Assembly (NCBI RefSeq): GCF_000317245.1
Contig: NZ_AJLJ01000204.1
Span: 1-40,301, forward strand
DNA length: 40,301 nt
Direction of reading: 5' to 3'
Source: Fischerella muscicola SAG 1427-1 = PCC 73103
GTDB lineage: Bacteria > Cyanobacteriota > Cyanobacteriia > Cyanobacteriales > Nostocaceae
Shown: positions 24,231 to 32,942 of the stretch, piece after piece
Layout of the letters: every line of letters starts with the position of its first letter
Numbering within the stretch: position 1 is the stretch's first letter
Translations under genes and position numbers: made by a program
The notes under the pieces: model-generated
What the model was told of the DNA's origin: nothing
Database searches by the model: none
The model's input: only the letters and a program-made list of their open reading frames with translations

Positions 24231-26996
24231 ATGCAAACAAATTCCAGACTAACTTCAGACCGCGCTTATGATATTCTCCGATCTGAATATCAGCCTTTAG
24301 ATGCGATATTTGCGCCGAAAACGATTGCTGTGATTGGTGCAACTGACCGCGATCGCAGTGTGGGACGAACTGTACTTTGGAATCTGATCAGTCATCCTTT
24401 TGGCGGAACAGTTTTTCCTGTAAATCCTAACCGTAGCAGTGTGCTTGGGATTAAAACTTATCCTAATATAGCCGCAGTCCCAGAACCTATTGATTTAGCG
24501 ATCGTGATTACACCTGCTGCTACTGTTCCGGGGATTATTGGTGAATGTGCAGAGGAGGGAGTAAAAGGTGCAATCGTCCTTTCGGCTGGATTTAAAGAAA
24601 CAGGTGCAGATGGTGCCAAATTAGAACAGCAAGTTTTAGAACAACTGCACCACAGCAAAATGCGGTTGATTGGCCCCAATTGTTTGGGTGTGATGAATCC
24701 TCACACAGGCTTAAATGCTACCTTTGCTAATAGCATGGCATTCCCAGGGAAGGTGGGATTTATTAGTCAAAGTGGGGCGCTGTGTACGGCGATTTTAGAT
24801 TGGAGTTTTCGAGAAAACGTTGGTTTTAGTGCTTTTATCTCTATTGGCTCCATGCTAGATGTGGGTTGGGGTGACTTGATTTATTACCTTGGTGATGACC
24901 CGCAGACAGAAAGTATTGTAATTTACATGGAATCGATTGGTGATGCGCGATCGTTTCTCTCCGCAGCACGGGAAGTTGCCCTCACTAAGCCGATTATTGT
25001 CATCAAAGCTGGACGTACAGAAGCCGCAGCCAAGGCCGCAGCATCTCATACAGGGACATTAACGGGAAGTGATGCAGTGTTTGATGCTGCTTTACGACGT
25101 TGTGGAGTATTGCGGGTAAACAGTATTTCTGAGTTATTCGATATGGCAGAGGTGTTAGCAAAACAACCTCGTCCTCAAGGTCGGCGACTAACTGTGATTA
25201 CCAATGCTGGCGGACCTGGGGTGCTAGCGACCGATGCACTCATCACTGGTGGGGGTGAGTTAGCAGAACTGTCTGCCGCAACTTATGCAGTCTTAGACAA
25301 AATATTACCAGCTTATGGCAGTCATCACAACCCTATCGATCTATTAGGTGATGCTGATCCGACCCGCTATGCCCAAGCTTTAGAAATTACTGCCAAAGAT
25401 CCCAATAGTGATGGTTTGCTGGTAATTTTGACACCACAGGCAATGACTAACCCTACCCAAACCGCCCACTTGCTCAGACCTTATGCTAAAATTGGTAAAC
25501 CCATCTTGGCTAGCTGGATGGGAGATACAGATATAGAAGCAGGAGCAGAAATCCTCAATCAAGCTTCGATTCCCACTTTCCCCTTTCCTGATACTGCCGC
25601 ACGTGTTTTCAACTATATGTGGCGTTATAGTTATAACTTACGGGGACTATATGAAACACCTGTGCTGACTGAAAACCAAGATGTAGCGAATCAACGGGTG
25701 ATTGTTGAAACCATCATTCAAAAATCACGAATAGCTGGCAGAACTTTACTAACTGAGGTGGAATCAAAACAAGTTCTAGCTGCATACGGTATTCCTACAG
25801 TGGAAACACAGGAAGCAACGAGTATAGAAGAAGCTGTCCGGCTAGCGGATAAAATTGGCTATCCAGTTGTATTAAAGATATTTTCCGAAACAATTACCCA
25901 TAAAACTGATGTGGGTGGTGTGCATTTAAATTTACATGACGCCGAGGCAGTCCGTCAGGCTTATGTCGCAATTGCAACTTCCGTGCAAGAGAAAGTCGGA
26001 GAAAATCACTTTGGTGGCGTTACTGTGCAGCAGATGATTGATTTGAAAAATAGTTATGAACTGATTTTGGGTAGCAGTATTGATCCTCAGTTTGGCCCTG
26101 TTTTACTTTTTGGTACTGGCGGACAGTTGGTGGAAGTATTTCAGGATCGGGCTTTGGGGCTTCCGCCGTTAAATACGACATTAGCACGACGAATGATGGA
26201 ACAAACCCGAATTTACAAAGCGCTACAGGGAGTCAGGGGTAGAAAAGCTGTAAATTTAGAAGCACTAGAACAACTTTTGGTACGTTTTAGTCAACTTGTA
26301 GTTGAACAACCCTGGATTAAAGAAATTGATATAAATCCTTTATTAATAGGAACGATTACTCAAAATTCTTTTATTGCCCTTGATGCACGAATTGTGCTAG
26401 TCGATTTAGATGCCAAAGAGGCGGATTTACCAAAACCTGCTATTCGTCCTTACCCCACACAATACGTTTCGTCTTGGACAATGAAAAACGGGATGGAAGT
26501 CACAATTCGCCCGATTCGTCCAGAAGATGAACCGTTAATGATTAAGTTTCATAAAACCTTATCGGAAGAAAGCGTTTACTTTCGTTATTTTCACTTGATC
26601 AAACTTAGTCAGCGTATCGCCCATGAGAGACTCACACGCCTTTGTTTTATTGATTATGACCGAGAAATGGCTTTAGTTGCTGACTATCACAATCCCCAAA
26701 CCGGACATCATGAACTTTTAGCGATCGCTAGATTAAGTAAAATCCACGCTACACAAGGTGCTGAGTTCGCGCTGCTAGTCAGTGACCATTTTCAATGTCA
26801 AGGCTTAGGAACCGAATTACTCAAAAGACTACTTCACGTAGGACGCAGCGAACACTTAAATTACATTAGTGCCGAAATTCTAGCTGACAATTCCGGTATG
26901 CAGCGAGTTTGCGAAAAACTCGGCTTTCACCTTGAGCGAACTCCCGATCCTTCAGTTGTGAAAGCAGAAGTGAATTTATTTGTCAATAGTCAATAG
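24231..26996 (+). CDS. NDP-forming acyl-CoA synthetase fused to GNAT acetyltransferase
   Basis: 921 residues. Order: CoA-binding domain ([19 protein letters not shown]), succinyl-CoA-ligase-like domain ([27 protein letters not shown]) with a candidate phospho-His273 in [19 protein letters not shown]-grasp domain ([33 protein letters not shown]), and a C-terminal GNAT domain (about 770-921; [16 protein letters not shown]). This is the Pat/PatZ protein-lysine acetyltransferase layout, also seen in ADP-forming acetyl-CoA synthetases. Retention of the His suggests the synthetase half may work, making acetate and ATP from acetyl-CoA. A frame from ATG 24132 overlaps adhE by four bases, but its extra 33 residues come from repeat [19 protein letters not shown] at 24231 is the likelier start. 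Confidence 0.85.
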   Translation: MQTNSRLTSDRAYDILRSEYQPLDAIFAPKTIAVIGATDRDRSVGRTVLWNLISHPFGGTVFPVNPNRSSVLGIKTYPNIAAVPEPIDLAIVITPAATVPGIIGECAEEGVKGAIVLSAGFKETGADGAKLEQQVLEQLHHSKMRLIGPNCLGVMNPHTGLNATFANSMAFPGKVGFISQSGALCTAILDWSFRENVGFSAFISIGSMLDVGWGDLIYYLGDDPQTESIVIYMESIGDARSFLSAAREVALTKPIIVIKAGRTEAAAKAAASHTGTLTGSDAVFDAALRRCGVLRVNSISELFDMAEVLAKQPRPQGRRLTVITNAGGPGVLATDALITGGGELAELSAATYAVLDKILPAYGSHHNPIDLLGDADPTRYAQALEITAKDPNSDGLLVILTPQAMTNPTQTAHLLRPYAKIGKPILASWMGDTDIEAGAEILNQASIPTFPFPDTAARVFNYMWRYSYNLRGLYETPVLTENQDVANQRVIVETIIQKSRIAGRTLLTEVESKQVLAAYGIPTVETQEATSIEEAVRLADKIGYPVVLKIFSETITHKTDVGGVHLNLHDAEAVRQAYVAIATSVQEKVGENHFGGVTVQQMIDLKNSYELILGSSIDPQFGPVLLFGTGGQLVEVFQDRALGLPPLNTTLARRMMEQTRIYKALQGVRGRKAVNLEALEQLLVRFSQLVVEQPWIKEIDINPLLIGTITQNSFIALDARIVLVDLDAKEADLPKPAIRPYPTQYVSSWTMKNGMEVTIRPIRPEDEPLMIKFHKTLSEESVYFRYFHLIKLSQRIAHERLTRLCFIDYDREMALVADYHNPQTGHHELLAIARLSKIHATQGAEFALLVSDHFQCQGLGTELLKRLLHVGRSEHLNYISAEILADNSGMQRVCEKLGFHLERTPDPSVVKAEVNLFVNSQ

Positions 26997-27001
26997 TCAT
27001 T

Positions 27002-27118
27002 GGGCATTGGGCATCGGGCATCGGGCATCGGGCATCGGGCATTGGGCATCGGGCATCGGGCATCGGGCATCGGGCATTGGGCATTAGGCATTAGGCATTG
27101 GGCATTGGGCATGGGGCA
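27002..27118. repeat. Sixteen-unit GGGCATT/GGGCATC heptamer array
   Basis: Sixteen consecutive 7-base units from 27002 to 27113, GGGCATT or GGGCATC with two AGGCATT and one GGGCATG variants, then a partial unit. It is the complement-strand form of the CCCAATG repeat seen elsewhere in the window. The mix of T and C at the last position follows a block pattern, as expected from slippage of a mixed unit. It starts five bases after the acyl-CoA synthetase stop. No spacers, so it is not CRISPR. Confidence 0.9.
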
Positions 27119-27120
27119 AA

Positions 27121-27169
27121 CAAGTCAAAAGTTCTTAAGTTTGACTTTTGACTTTTGACTTTTGACTTG
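27121..27169 (+). repeat. TTTTGAC heptamer array forming a 12-bp inverted repeat
   Basis: CAAGTCAAAAGT (27121-27132) pairs with ACTTTTGACTTG (27158-27169). The right side is a tandem TTTTGAC heptamer. It follows the GGGCAT array directly and may end transcription from the acyl-CoA synthetase gene. The stretch from 27170 to 27398 shows nothing else recognisable. Confidence 0.6.
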
Positions 27170-27398
27170 TTTTGTCCCCAATGCTCCATGCCCAAACTCA
27201 CCAACCAAGAATTAGGTGGGATGGACTACACTTAATTAAGAAAGACCAGTGTAATTTCTTTAGTTGTCAGGTGCAAACCTTTTTTGCCACTCTATTGAAC
27301 CAAAATATATTCTGTAGGCAAGAAGCACACAAAGTAGCTGAATTGTTATAAAAAAAGTTTAAAGGAGATTAACCAACCTCAAAAACCTTAACAAGAGG

Positions 27399-27854
27399 AT
27401 GATCTTCTCCTGCTGTCAATCAACACGCTCAAGTTATAAGATCCTTGTGCAATCTCAAAAACCCGAAAAACTTGATTTTAATAGTGAATATCCCTGTCCC
27501 TGTCGCCGTCGGGGACGGTTAATTCCGATTACCCTCACAGAAGCGTTTGGGTGCGATCGCTGTCAACAAATCTTTGTAGTAGAAGATAATGGTTATGTGC
27601 TAGAACAGCTTTCTACCACCTATCCCTATAAACGTGCTTGGCGCTGGACAGGTTCTAGCTGGCAAGTTGTCCATCCGCGTTTAGGAGAAAGCTATCTACC
27701 AGTAGCACTTGGCATTATTTTCGTGCTAGTGATTATATGGTTGCCACTAGCATTACGATTAGCAAGTGGTTCTAGTATAATCGCTTGGGCAATGGTAGCA
27801 GTACTATTGGCAATTCTACCCGCACTGATGGTCTGGCTTACTTACAGACGTTGA
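27399..27854 (+). CDS. Zinc-ribbon membrane protein of unknown function
   Basis: 151 residues. An N-terminal soluble part holds two cysteine pairs, CPC (in EYPCPCRRRGRLIPIT) and CDRC (in FGCDRCQQIFVV), laid out like a zinc ribbon. A Trp-rich stretch follows (AWRWTGSSWQVVHP), then two membrane helices near the C-terminus (about 101-119 LPVALGIIFVLVIIWLPLA, and 127-147 IIAWAMVAVLLAILPALMVW) with a short basic tail. A conserved cyanobacterial hypothetical by appearance, with no function known to me. Its stop is four bases before the proA start, so the two genes are almost certainly one transcript. The true start could be a GTG near 27448, which would drop the Cys-rich leader MIFSCCQSTRSSYK. Confidence 0.75.
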   Translation: MIFSCCQSTRSSYKILVQSQKPEKLDFNSEYPCPCRRRGRLIPITLTEAFGCDRCQQIFVVEDNGYVLEQLSTTYPYKRAWRWTGSSWQVVHPRLGESYLPVALGIIFVLVIIWLPLALRLASGSSIIAWAMVAVLLAILPALMVWLTYRR

Positions 27855-27858
27855 TTCA

Positions 27859-29124
27859 ATGACAGTGGATGCTTTTGATTATAGCCCTGAAGCAATTGCC
27901 AGCACTAAACGTGCCTACGTTGCTTCTTTAAAGTTAGGAATTACCAAAGGGATAGATCGCAGTCGCGCCGTTTTGGCTATGGCGGAGGCGATCAAACGTT
28001 CTTTTGACGATATTCTAGAAGCCAATACTTTGGATCTAGAAGCTAGTCGAGAAATGGCTATACCAGATTTGATTTTGGACTGGTTGAAGCTAACCCCAAG
28101 ACGTCTGGAAGCAGCTGTAGATATTTTGCAACGACTAGGAGAACTATCTGATCCACTGCGACGGGTGCGTAGTGCTGACTATCAACTTGAAGACTCCCAG
28201 ACTTACACACAGCTAACACCTTTAGGAGTGATCGCGTTTATTTATGAAGCGTTTCCAGAATTAGCGGCGATCGCAGCAGGTTTATGCATCAAAACAGGTA
28301 ATTGTTTGATCCTTAAAGGTGGTACAGAAGCTAGTCACTCGAACGCGGCGATCGCTGAGGCTTTACAAGCTGGGATTGCTGATGCTGGTTTATCGCCTGG
28401 CTGTATAGAATTAATCCAGACTGAACACGGTGCTTCCATCCGTGATTTGGTCAGCCAAGACCAGTATTTAAATTTAGTCATTCCCTACGGACGTTCCAGC
28501 TTAGTACAGCAGGTGGTGCGCCAATCTACAGCACCAGTACTGAAGTCAACAATGGGTAATTGTTACCTGTATTGGTCACTCAATGGTAGCTTGGAAATGG
28601 TGCGTTGGATAATTGTCGATAGCCATTGTAGCCAACCAGATCCGGTGAATGCGATCGAAAAAGTTTTGATTCATCGGCAAGCTATGCCATCATCTTTAAT
28701 CACCCTGTGGAATAGCTTACAAGAAAAAGGTTTTGAAATTAAAGCAGACGCAGAATTAGTAGAAGCTTTTCCCCAGTTACAACTAGCTAAAGATGCAGAA
28801 TGGGGAAGCGCTTATTTAACTAAAACAATCGCTTTTAAACTAGTGGATAGCTTAGAGGGAGCGATCGCTTGGATTAATCAGTACAGCAGCGGTCACGCCG
28901 ACTGCATCGTTACTGAATCTTACCAAGAAAGCCGACAATTTGCCTTGGGAGTCAACAGCGCCTCCAGTTATATCAATTCTTCTCCCCGCTTTACCCGTAA
29001 CCCTGCACGGGGAGATGGTGTATTTCTGGGTATGTCCAACCAGAAAGGTCATAGACGTGGCTTTATCGGCTTAGAAAGCCTGACTACGGTGAAACATATC
29101 GTGCAGGGAAATGGACGGTTCTAA
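27859..29124 (+). CDS. proA: Gamma-glutamyl phosphate reductase (ProA)
   Basis: 421 residues. Reduces gamma-glutamyl phosphate to glutamate semialdehyde with NADPH, the second step of proline synthesis. Family motifs: TPLGVIAFIYEAFPELAAIA, NCLILKGGTEASHSNAAIAE, VIPYGRSSLVQQVVRQ (the usual 'VPRGG' becomes IPYGR), MGNCYLYW with the putative catalytic Cys, HRQAMPS, HADCIVTES, and the C-terminal FTRNPARGDGVFLGMSNQKG and RGFIGLESLTTVKHIVQGNG. The VPRGG-to-IPYGR change, QKGHRRGFIGLE in place of the usual THARGPVGLEAL, and GNCYLYWSLNGS instead of GVCHVYVD suggest a divergent paralogue of ProA. A second canonical ProA may exist elsewhere in the genome. Preceded directly by the zinc-ribbon membrane gene. 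Confidence 0.85.
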   Translation: MTVDAFDYSPEAIASTKRAYVASLKLGITKGIDRSRAVLAMAEAIKRSFDDILEANTLDLEASREMAIPDLILDWLKLTPRRLEAAVDILQRLGELSDPLRRVRSADYQLEDSQTYTQLTPLGVIAFIYEAFPELAAIAAGLCIKTGNCLILKGGTEASHSNAAIAEALQAGIADAGLSPGCIELIQTEHGASIRDLVSQDQYLNLVIPYGRSSLVQQVVRQSTAPVLKSTMGNCYLYWSLNGSLEMVRWIIVDSHCSQPDPVNAIEKVLIHRQAMPSSLITLWNSLQEKGFEIKADAELVEAFPQLQLAKDAEWGSAYLTKTIAFKLVDSLEGAIAWINQYSSGHADCIVTESYQESRQFALGVNSASSYINSSPRFTRNPARGDGVFLGMSNQKGHRRGFIGLESLTTVKHIVQGNGRF

Positions 29125-29164
29125 TAGTTGAAAATAGGGAACAGGGAAGGGAGACAAGGGAGAC

Positions 29165-29285
29165 AAGGGGAGCCACTGCGTTGCGGAGCCACTGCGTTGG
29201 ACGGGTTCCCCGGCTTGTTCGCTGAAAGCGTTCCCGCAGGGTAGCACCTGGCGTCGGGTCTCCCGCGTTGTAGCACGTGGCGTGG
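29165..29285. repeat. Composite dispersed repeat downstream of proA
   Basis: GGAGCCACTGCGTTG occurs twice in succession (about 29169 and 29185), followed by a block containing ACGGGTTCCCCGGCTTGTTC and GCTGAAAGCGTTCCCGCAGG and a repeated GTAGCAC.TGGCG unit. Such GC-rich composite strings are dispersed in many filamentous cyanobacterial genomes. Open frames here (on either strand) are by-products of the repeats. Confidence 0.65.
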
Positions 29286-29314
29286 ACAAGAGAGAATTAT
29301 TTAATAAGTCTTTT

Positions 29315-29359
29315 CCCAATGCCCAATGCCCAATGCCCAATGCCCAATGCCCAATGCCC
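29315..29359. repeat. CCCAATG heptamer array (six units)
   Basis: Six perfect CCCAATG units (29315-29356) plus a partial unit, ten bases before the 3' end of desA. Same unit as at 5349 and 35773, and complementary to the GGGCATT array at 27002. Confidence 0.88.
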
Positions 29360-29369
29360 TTTACACCCT

Positions 29370-30431
29370 TTAGATCCTTACACCCTTAGCTTGATGGTAA
29401 TCCTGCATAGATAAATATCCACTCTCTGGATCATAAAGATGACACTGGTCTGTTATCTGCTTGATTAAAGACACAGAAAATCGGCATTTACTCAGATAAT
29501 TTCCCCAATTTTCTTCTAGGCTGCGATGAGCCAGCCGTAAATTATAAGAAGGAATCGCTGTAGAGATGTGGTGGGGAACATGGACATTGATGTCATGGCA
29601 GAGAAATTCGATCCAACGAGGATAATCGCAGTGAACGGTACCAGATAGCTGTGCTATGGCGGCGTTCCATTTTGTTGCTTCTATAAAAGGAATGTATGGA
29701 GCAGTATGGTGAACCAAGGTGAAGGTACTCATCCAAAAATGGAAAACCAACCACGGGATCAACCAAAATTTGACAAATCCCCAGATACCGAGATTAACAA
29801 TAATCAAAGGGAAAGCGATCGCTGCAAACAGCACTACAACAGTAATAGATAGCTTGACTTTTGATTGATCTTTAGCACAGAATTTCGTCAAATTAAAGTG
29901 CAGGTTTACCCAATGTAGGATTGAACCGATCCACCATAGACGGTTACGCATGAAACCTTCAAAACCAAACTGTAATAAATTTCCCCAGCTTTCATATACA
30001 TGTGGTCTGATTGGATGCCAAGCATTGTCTTCTTCCAGCTTATTAGTATGAGCATGATGATAATTATGCTTAATTCGCCAACTATGAAACGGATAAACTA
30101 ACGGCATCATCATCAAATGCCCCACCAAATCGTTTAGCCAACGGCGTTTAGCAAACGAACGATGACCACAATCATGAGCTATAACAAAAAAACCTGTCAA
30201 AGCAGTGCCAGTAAAAATCCAGACTACAGGTAAGAGAAACCAAGGAGCAATTGTTAGGCAGAAATAGCCCAAGCCAACCATCAATACATTGATTACAAGT
30301 CTTGTCCAAGCTTTGCGCCGATTCTGCAAGAAACATTCCCGTGGCAGGCTTTTAATAATATCTTTGAGCTTGAAGTCAGCTTGGTTAATGCTATCTGATG
30401 GCTTGAGGATGTTAATTGTTGATGTTGTCAT
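29370..30431 (-). CDS. desA: Delta-12 acyl-lipid desaturase DesA
   Basis: 353 residues, an integral membrane di-iron enzyme that puts the second double bond at carbon 12 of membrane-lipid acyl chains, using ferredoxin. Three histidine boxes are present: HDCGH (86-90), HNYHH (122-126) and, near the C-terminus, HVPHH. The second box continues AHTNKLEEDNAWHP, which is typical of DesA. DesB (omega-3) would instead have a HRTHH..TGN..TDESW pattern. Hydrophobic helices flank the boxes. It lies downstream of desC on the same strand with a 257-base gap holding a strong hairpin. desA of cyanobacteria is usually cold-induced, and no regulatory motif specific to that is identified here. Confidence 0.9.
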   Translation of the reverse strand: MTTSTINILKPSDSINQADFKLKDIIKSLPRECFLQNRRKAWTRLVINVLMVGLGYFCLTIAPWFLLPVVWIFTGTALTGFFVIAHDCGHRSFAKRRWLNDLVGHLMMMPLVYPFHSWRIKHNYHHAHTNKLEEDNAWHPIRPHVYESWGNLLQFGFEGFMRNRLWWIGSILHWVNLHFNLTKFCAKDQSKVKLSITVVVLFAAIAFPLIIVNLGIWGFVKFWLIPWLVFHFWMSTFTLVHHTAPYIPFIEATKWNAAIAQLSGTVHCDYPRWIEFLCHDINVHVPHHISTAIPSYNLRLAHRSLEENWGNYLSKCRFSVSLIKQITDQCHLYDPESGYLSMQDYHQAKGVRI

Positions 30432-30582
30432 GAATTAGTAAATACCAAAACACTTCACATTCAAGGGACTCAAAAATGAACTTGCCGTGAAGTTTTGTAA
30501 CATTAGCGTTCTGGATTATATCAAGCTAACGTGTCTCAATGCACGTCCCTATCAACTATTTTTCTGGATTTAAGATTTTGAA

Positions 30583-30627
30583 ACCCCCACCCATTCTTAG
30601 GCTATAGACCTACAAATGAGTGGGGGT
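30583..30627 (-). terminator. Strong hairpin between desC and desA
   Basis: ACCCCCAC.CATT and AATG.GTGGGGGT form a 13-position stem with one mismatch, topped by a second short stem TAGG/CCTA. On the minus strand it follows the desC stop by about 60 bases and is followed only by GTTTC, so it could be a terminator or an attenuator separating desC from desA. A minus-strand promoter for desA would then lie between 30430 and 30580. Confidence 0.6.
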
Positions 30628-30688
30628 AAAAAATCGCACACAGCGTTAGTTAAATTATCAATAATTGATGACTTTTATCATCTCATGA

Positions 30689-31501
30689 CTATTTATCTGC
30701 TAACTTGACATTCGTGGCTAGACCAAGCGTTTGTAGCAGTTTGACTGTCATCCAAGTCATGTCAACTTCCCACCATTGCAGTCCGTGACGAGCCGAATAC
30801 TGAAAGGCATGGTGGTTATTGTGCCAACCTTCACCGTAAGTTAATAAGGCGACCCACCAACAATTTGTTGAGCGATCGCCTGATTCATAAGTACGATAAC
30901 CAAATTTATGGGTGGCACTATTGACTAACCAGGTGCAATGCCATACAAAAACTAGGCGAACAAAAACTCCCCAGATCACAAAAGGCCAGCCACCTAGCAA
31001 AAACAGTACTACACCTAGAGCTACTTGGAGCCAAATTAAATTGTTTTGGAAAAACTGATAAACTGGGTCATCGCCAATATCTTTCGTAAAGCGAGGTACT
31101 TCTGGCTGAAGTGGTGAATGAAAGAACATCCAACCCATGTGACTCCACCAGAAGCCTTTGTTGGAATCATGGGGATCTAACTCCTTATCTGAGTACAAAT
31201 GATGCATTCGATGCATACCGACCCATTCTATTGGACCTCCTTCGCAGGAAAGAGTGCCGCACAAAACAAGGAAGTATTCTAGCCACTTAGGAGTTTGAAA
31301 ACTGCGGTGGGTGACGAGGCGGTGATAGCCCAGAGTAATACCTAAGCCACCTGTTACCCAATGGAGAAACAAGCACACACCAACTGCTTTCCAGCTAAAG
31401 AAAGCGGGAAACAGAGCAAGCAACGCAGCAGCGTGCACAACAGTCAAGAATGTAATGTGTACTAAATGGCTTCGGGATTTTGTTGATGTAGCAATTGTCA
31501 T
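30689..31501 (-). CDS. desC: Delta-9 acyl-lipid desaturase DesC
   Basis: 270 residues. Introduces the first double bond at carbon 9 of acyl chains on membrane glycerolipids. Histidine boxes: HRLVTH (60-65), HRMHH (97-101) and HNNHH in EGWHNNHHAFQYSARHG near residue 230. Hydrophobic segments at about 15-35, 38-58 and 160-185 match the four-helix topology. The sequence GLGITLGYHRLVTHRSF and the length are standard for the cyanobacterial DesC1 type. Transcribed leftward ahead of desA, giving the classic desC-desA order. desB is not in the window. Confidence 0.93.
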   Translation of the reverse strand: MTIATSTKSRSHLVHITFLTVVHAAALLALFPAFFSWKAVGVCLFLHWVTGGLGITLGYHRLVTHRSFQTPKWLEYFLVLCGTLSCEGGPIEWVGMHRMHHLYSDKELDPHDSNKGFWWSHMGWMFFHSPLQPEVPRFTKDIGDDPVYQFFQNNLIWLQVALGVVLFLLGGWPFVIWGVFVRLVFVWHCTWLVNSATHKFGYRTYESGDRSTNCWWVALLTYGEGWHNNHHAFQYSARHGLQWWEVDMTWMTVKLLQTLGLATNVKLADK

Positions 31502-31585
31502 GCAGTAACCTGAATAGGAATTGTTCAGCCTAGTCTGCGCGATCCTTAAATCCGCATATTATGTTTTTTTGTGAATGAGGAACTA

Positions 31586-32818
31586 ATGAACAGCTTGGAA
31601 CAGCTGCGGCAAGCAGAACAGGCACTGTTACAGATTTTTTCTGGAATTGACGCTCAGGTCAAGAGAAACCTTTACAGAGTGTTAAGTGCTTTTCGTCATC
31701 ATCGAGTCGGCGCTCACCATTTTGCAGGTGTCACAGGATACGGTCATGATGACTTAGGGCGAGAAACTTTAGACAAGGTGTTTGCCGAAGTTATGGGCGC
31801 AGAGGCGGCTATTGTGCGAGTTCAGTTTGTATCTGGCACTCACGCGATCGCTTGTGCCTTATTTGGTGTCCTCCGTCCTGGTGATGAAATACTCTCGGTG
31901 GCTGGCGCTCCTTACGACACATTAGAAGAAGTGATAGGTTTACGGGGTCATGGTCAAGGCTCCCTTATAGAGTTTGGCATTCGCTATCGCCAATTGGATC
32001 TTACCCTAGAAGGAACAGTGGATTGGCAAGCTGTAAGCCGAGCGGTGGAGGATAGAACTAGTGTAGTTCTAATTCAACGCTCTTGTGGCTATTCTTGGCG
32101 TCCTAGCCTGTCCATTGCTGATATTGAAAAAATTATTAATTTAGTCAAGCAGCAAAATCCCAACACCATTTGTTTTGTTGATAATTGCTACGGCGAATTT
32201 ATCGAACTCAGTGAACCTACGCATGTCGGTGCGGATTTGATGGCGGGTTCCTTGATCAAAAACCCTGGTGGGACGATTGTCACAGCTGGTGGTTATGTCG
32301 CTGGTCGCGCTGATTTGGTAGAAGCGGCTGCCTGTCGCCTGACTGCCCCTGGTATCGGTAGTTACGGCGGTGCGACCTTTGATCAAAATCGTCTGCTCTT
32401 CCAAGGCTTATTTCTTGCACCCCAGATGGTAGGAGAAGCCATGAAAGGTACGCACTTAACAGGTTATGTTTTTGACAAGCTTGGTTATCCAGTTAATCCC
32501 GCACCCCTTGCACCTCGCCGTGATGTGATCCAAGCAATTAAACTCGGTTCTGCCGAGAAGCTAATTGCATTTTGTAAGGCAATACAACAAAATTCACCCA
32601 TCGGTTCTTATCTAGACCCCATTCCTGATCAAATGCCAGGTTACGAAAGCAAAGTCGTCATGGCTGGCGGGACATTTATTGAGGGTAGCACATTAGAGTT
32701 CTCGGCTGACGGGCCATTACGAGAACCGTATGTAGTGTACTGCCAAGGCGGAACACATTGGACTCATGTAGCGATCGCTCTGGAAGGTGCAATTGAGGCA
32801 ATAGGATCAGCAAATTAA
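31586..32818 (+). CDS. Methionine gamma-lyase family PLP enzyme (former aluminium-resistance family)
   Basis: 410 residues, a fold-type-I pyridoxal-phosphate enzyme of the family annotated as methionine gamma-lyase-like or aluminium resistance protein (PF06838). Motifs: HHFAGVTGYGHDDLGRETLD near the N-terminus, RVQFVSGTHAIACALFGVLR, GAPYDTLEEVIG, CFVDNCYGEF with the Asp that holds the PLP ring nitrogen, and the Schiff-base Lys225 in GSLIKNPGG. The C-terminal QGGTHWTHVAIALEGAI is also conserved. Substrate is not established for the cyanobacterial members. GAGG five to six bases before ATG 31586 fixes this start, and a GTG at 31571 is in frame but lacks such a site. Divergent from desC. Confidence 0.9.
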   Translation: MNSLEQLRQAEQALLQIFSGIDAQVKRNLYRVLSAFRHHRVGAHHFAGVTGYGHDDLGRETLDKVFAEVMGAEAAIVRVQFVSGTHAIACALFGVLRPGDEILSVAGAPYDTLEEVIGLRGHGQGSLIEFGIRYRQLDLTLEGTVDWQAVSRAVEDRTSVVLIQRSCGYSWRPSLSIADIEKIINLVKQQNPNTICFVDNCYGEFIELSEPTHVGADLMAGSLIKNPGGTIVTAGGYVAGRADLVEAAACRLTAPGIGSYGGATFDQNRLLFQGLFLAPQMVGEAMKGTHLTGYVFDKLGYPVNPAPLAPRRDVIQAIKLGSAEKLIAFCKAIQQNSPIGSYLDPIPDQMPGYESKVVMAGGTFIEGSTLEFSADGPLREPYVVYCQGGTHWTHVAIALEGAIEAIGSAN

Positions 32819-32834
32819 TTCAATTAAGAGGATA

Positions 32835-32865
32835 GATCCCCGACTTCTTGGAGAAGTCGGGGATC
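32835..32865 (+). terminator. Terminator after the PLP-enzyme gene
   Basis: GATCCCCGACTTCT and AGAAGTCGGGGATC form a perfect 14-bp stem with the loop TGG, followed by TTGTTGTT, 16 bases beyond the stop codon. The same hairpin is common in cyanobacterial intergenic DNA, so it may also be a dispersed repeat. Confidence 0.75.
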
Positions 32866-32942
32866 TTGTTGTTCACGATTGATTTAGAAAGGCTATAGAG
32901 TCCTATATCTTTAGATTTAGTTCAAGTTTAATTCTTACAATG

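Noticed and set aside
27002..27118. CRISPR-like direct repeats
   Set aside because: Units are 7 bases with no spacers between them, so this is a simple heptamer array.
29071..29340. 89-codon minus-strand ORF antisense to the proA end
   Set aside because: It consists of repeat translation ([11 protein letters not shown]) plus antisense of proA, with no family.
29370..30431. DesB (omega-3 desaturase)
   Set aside because: The second histidine box is HNYHH.HTNKLEEDNAW, which fits DesA. DesB has the HRTHH..TGN pattern.
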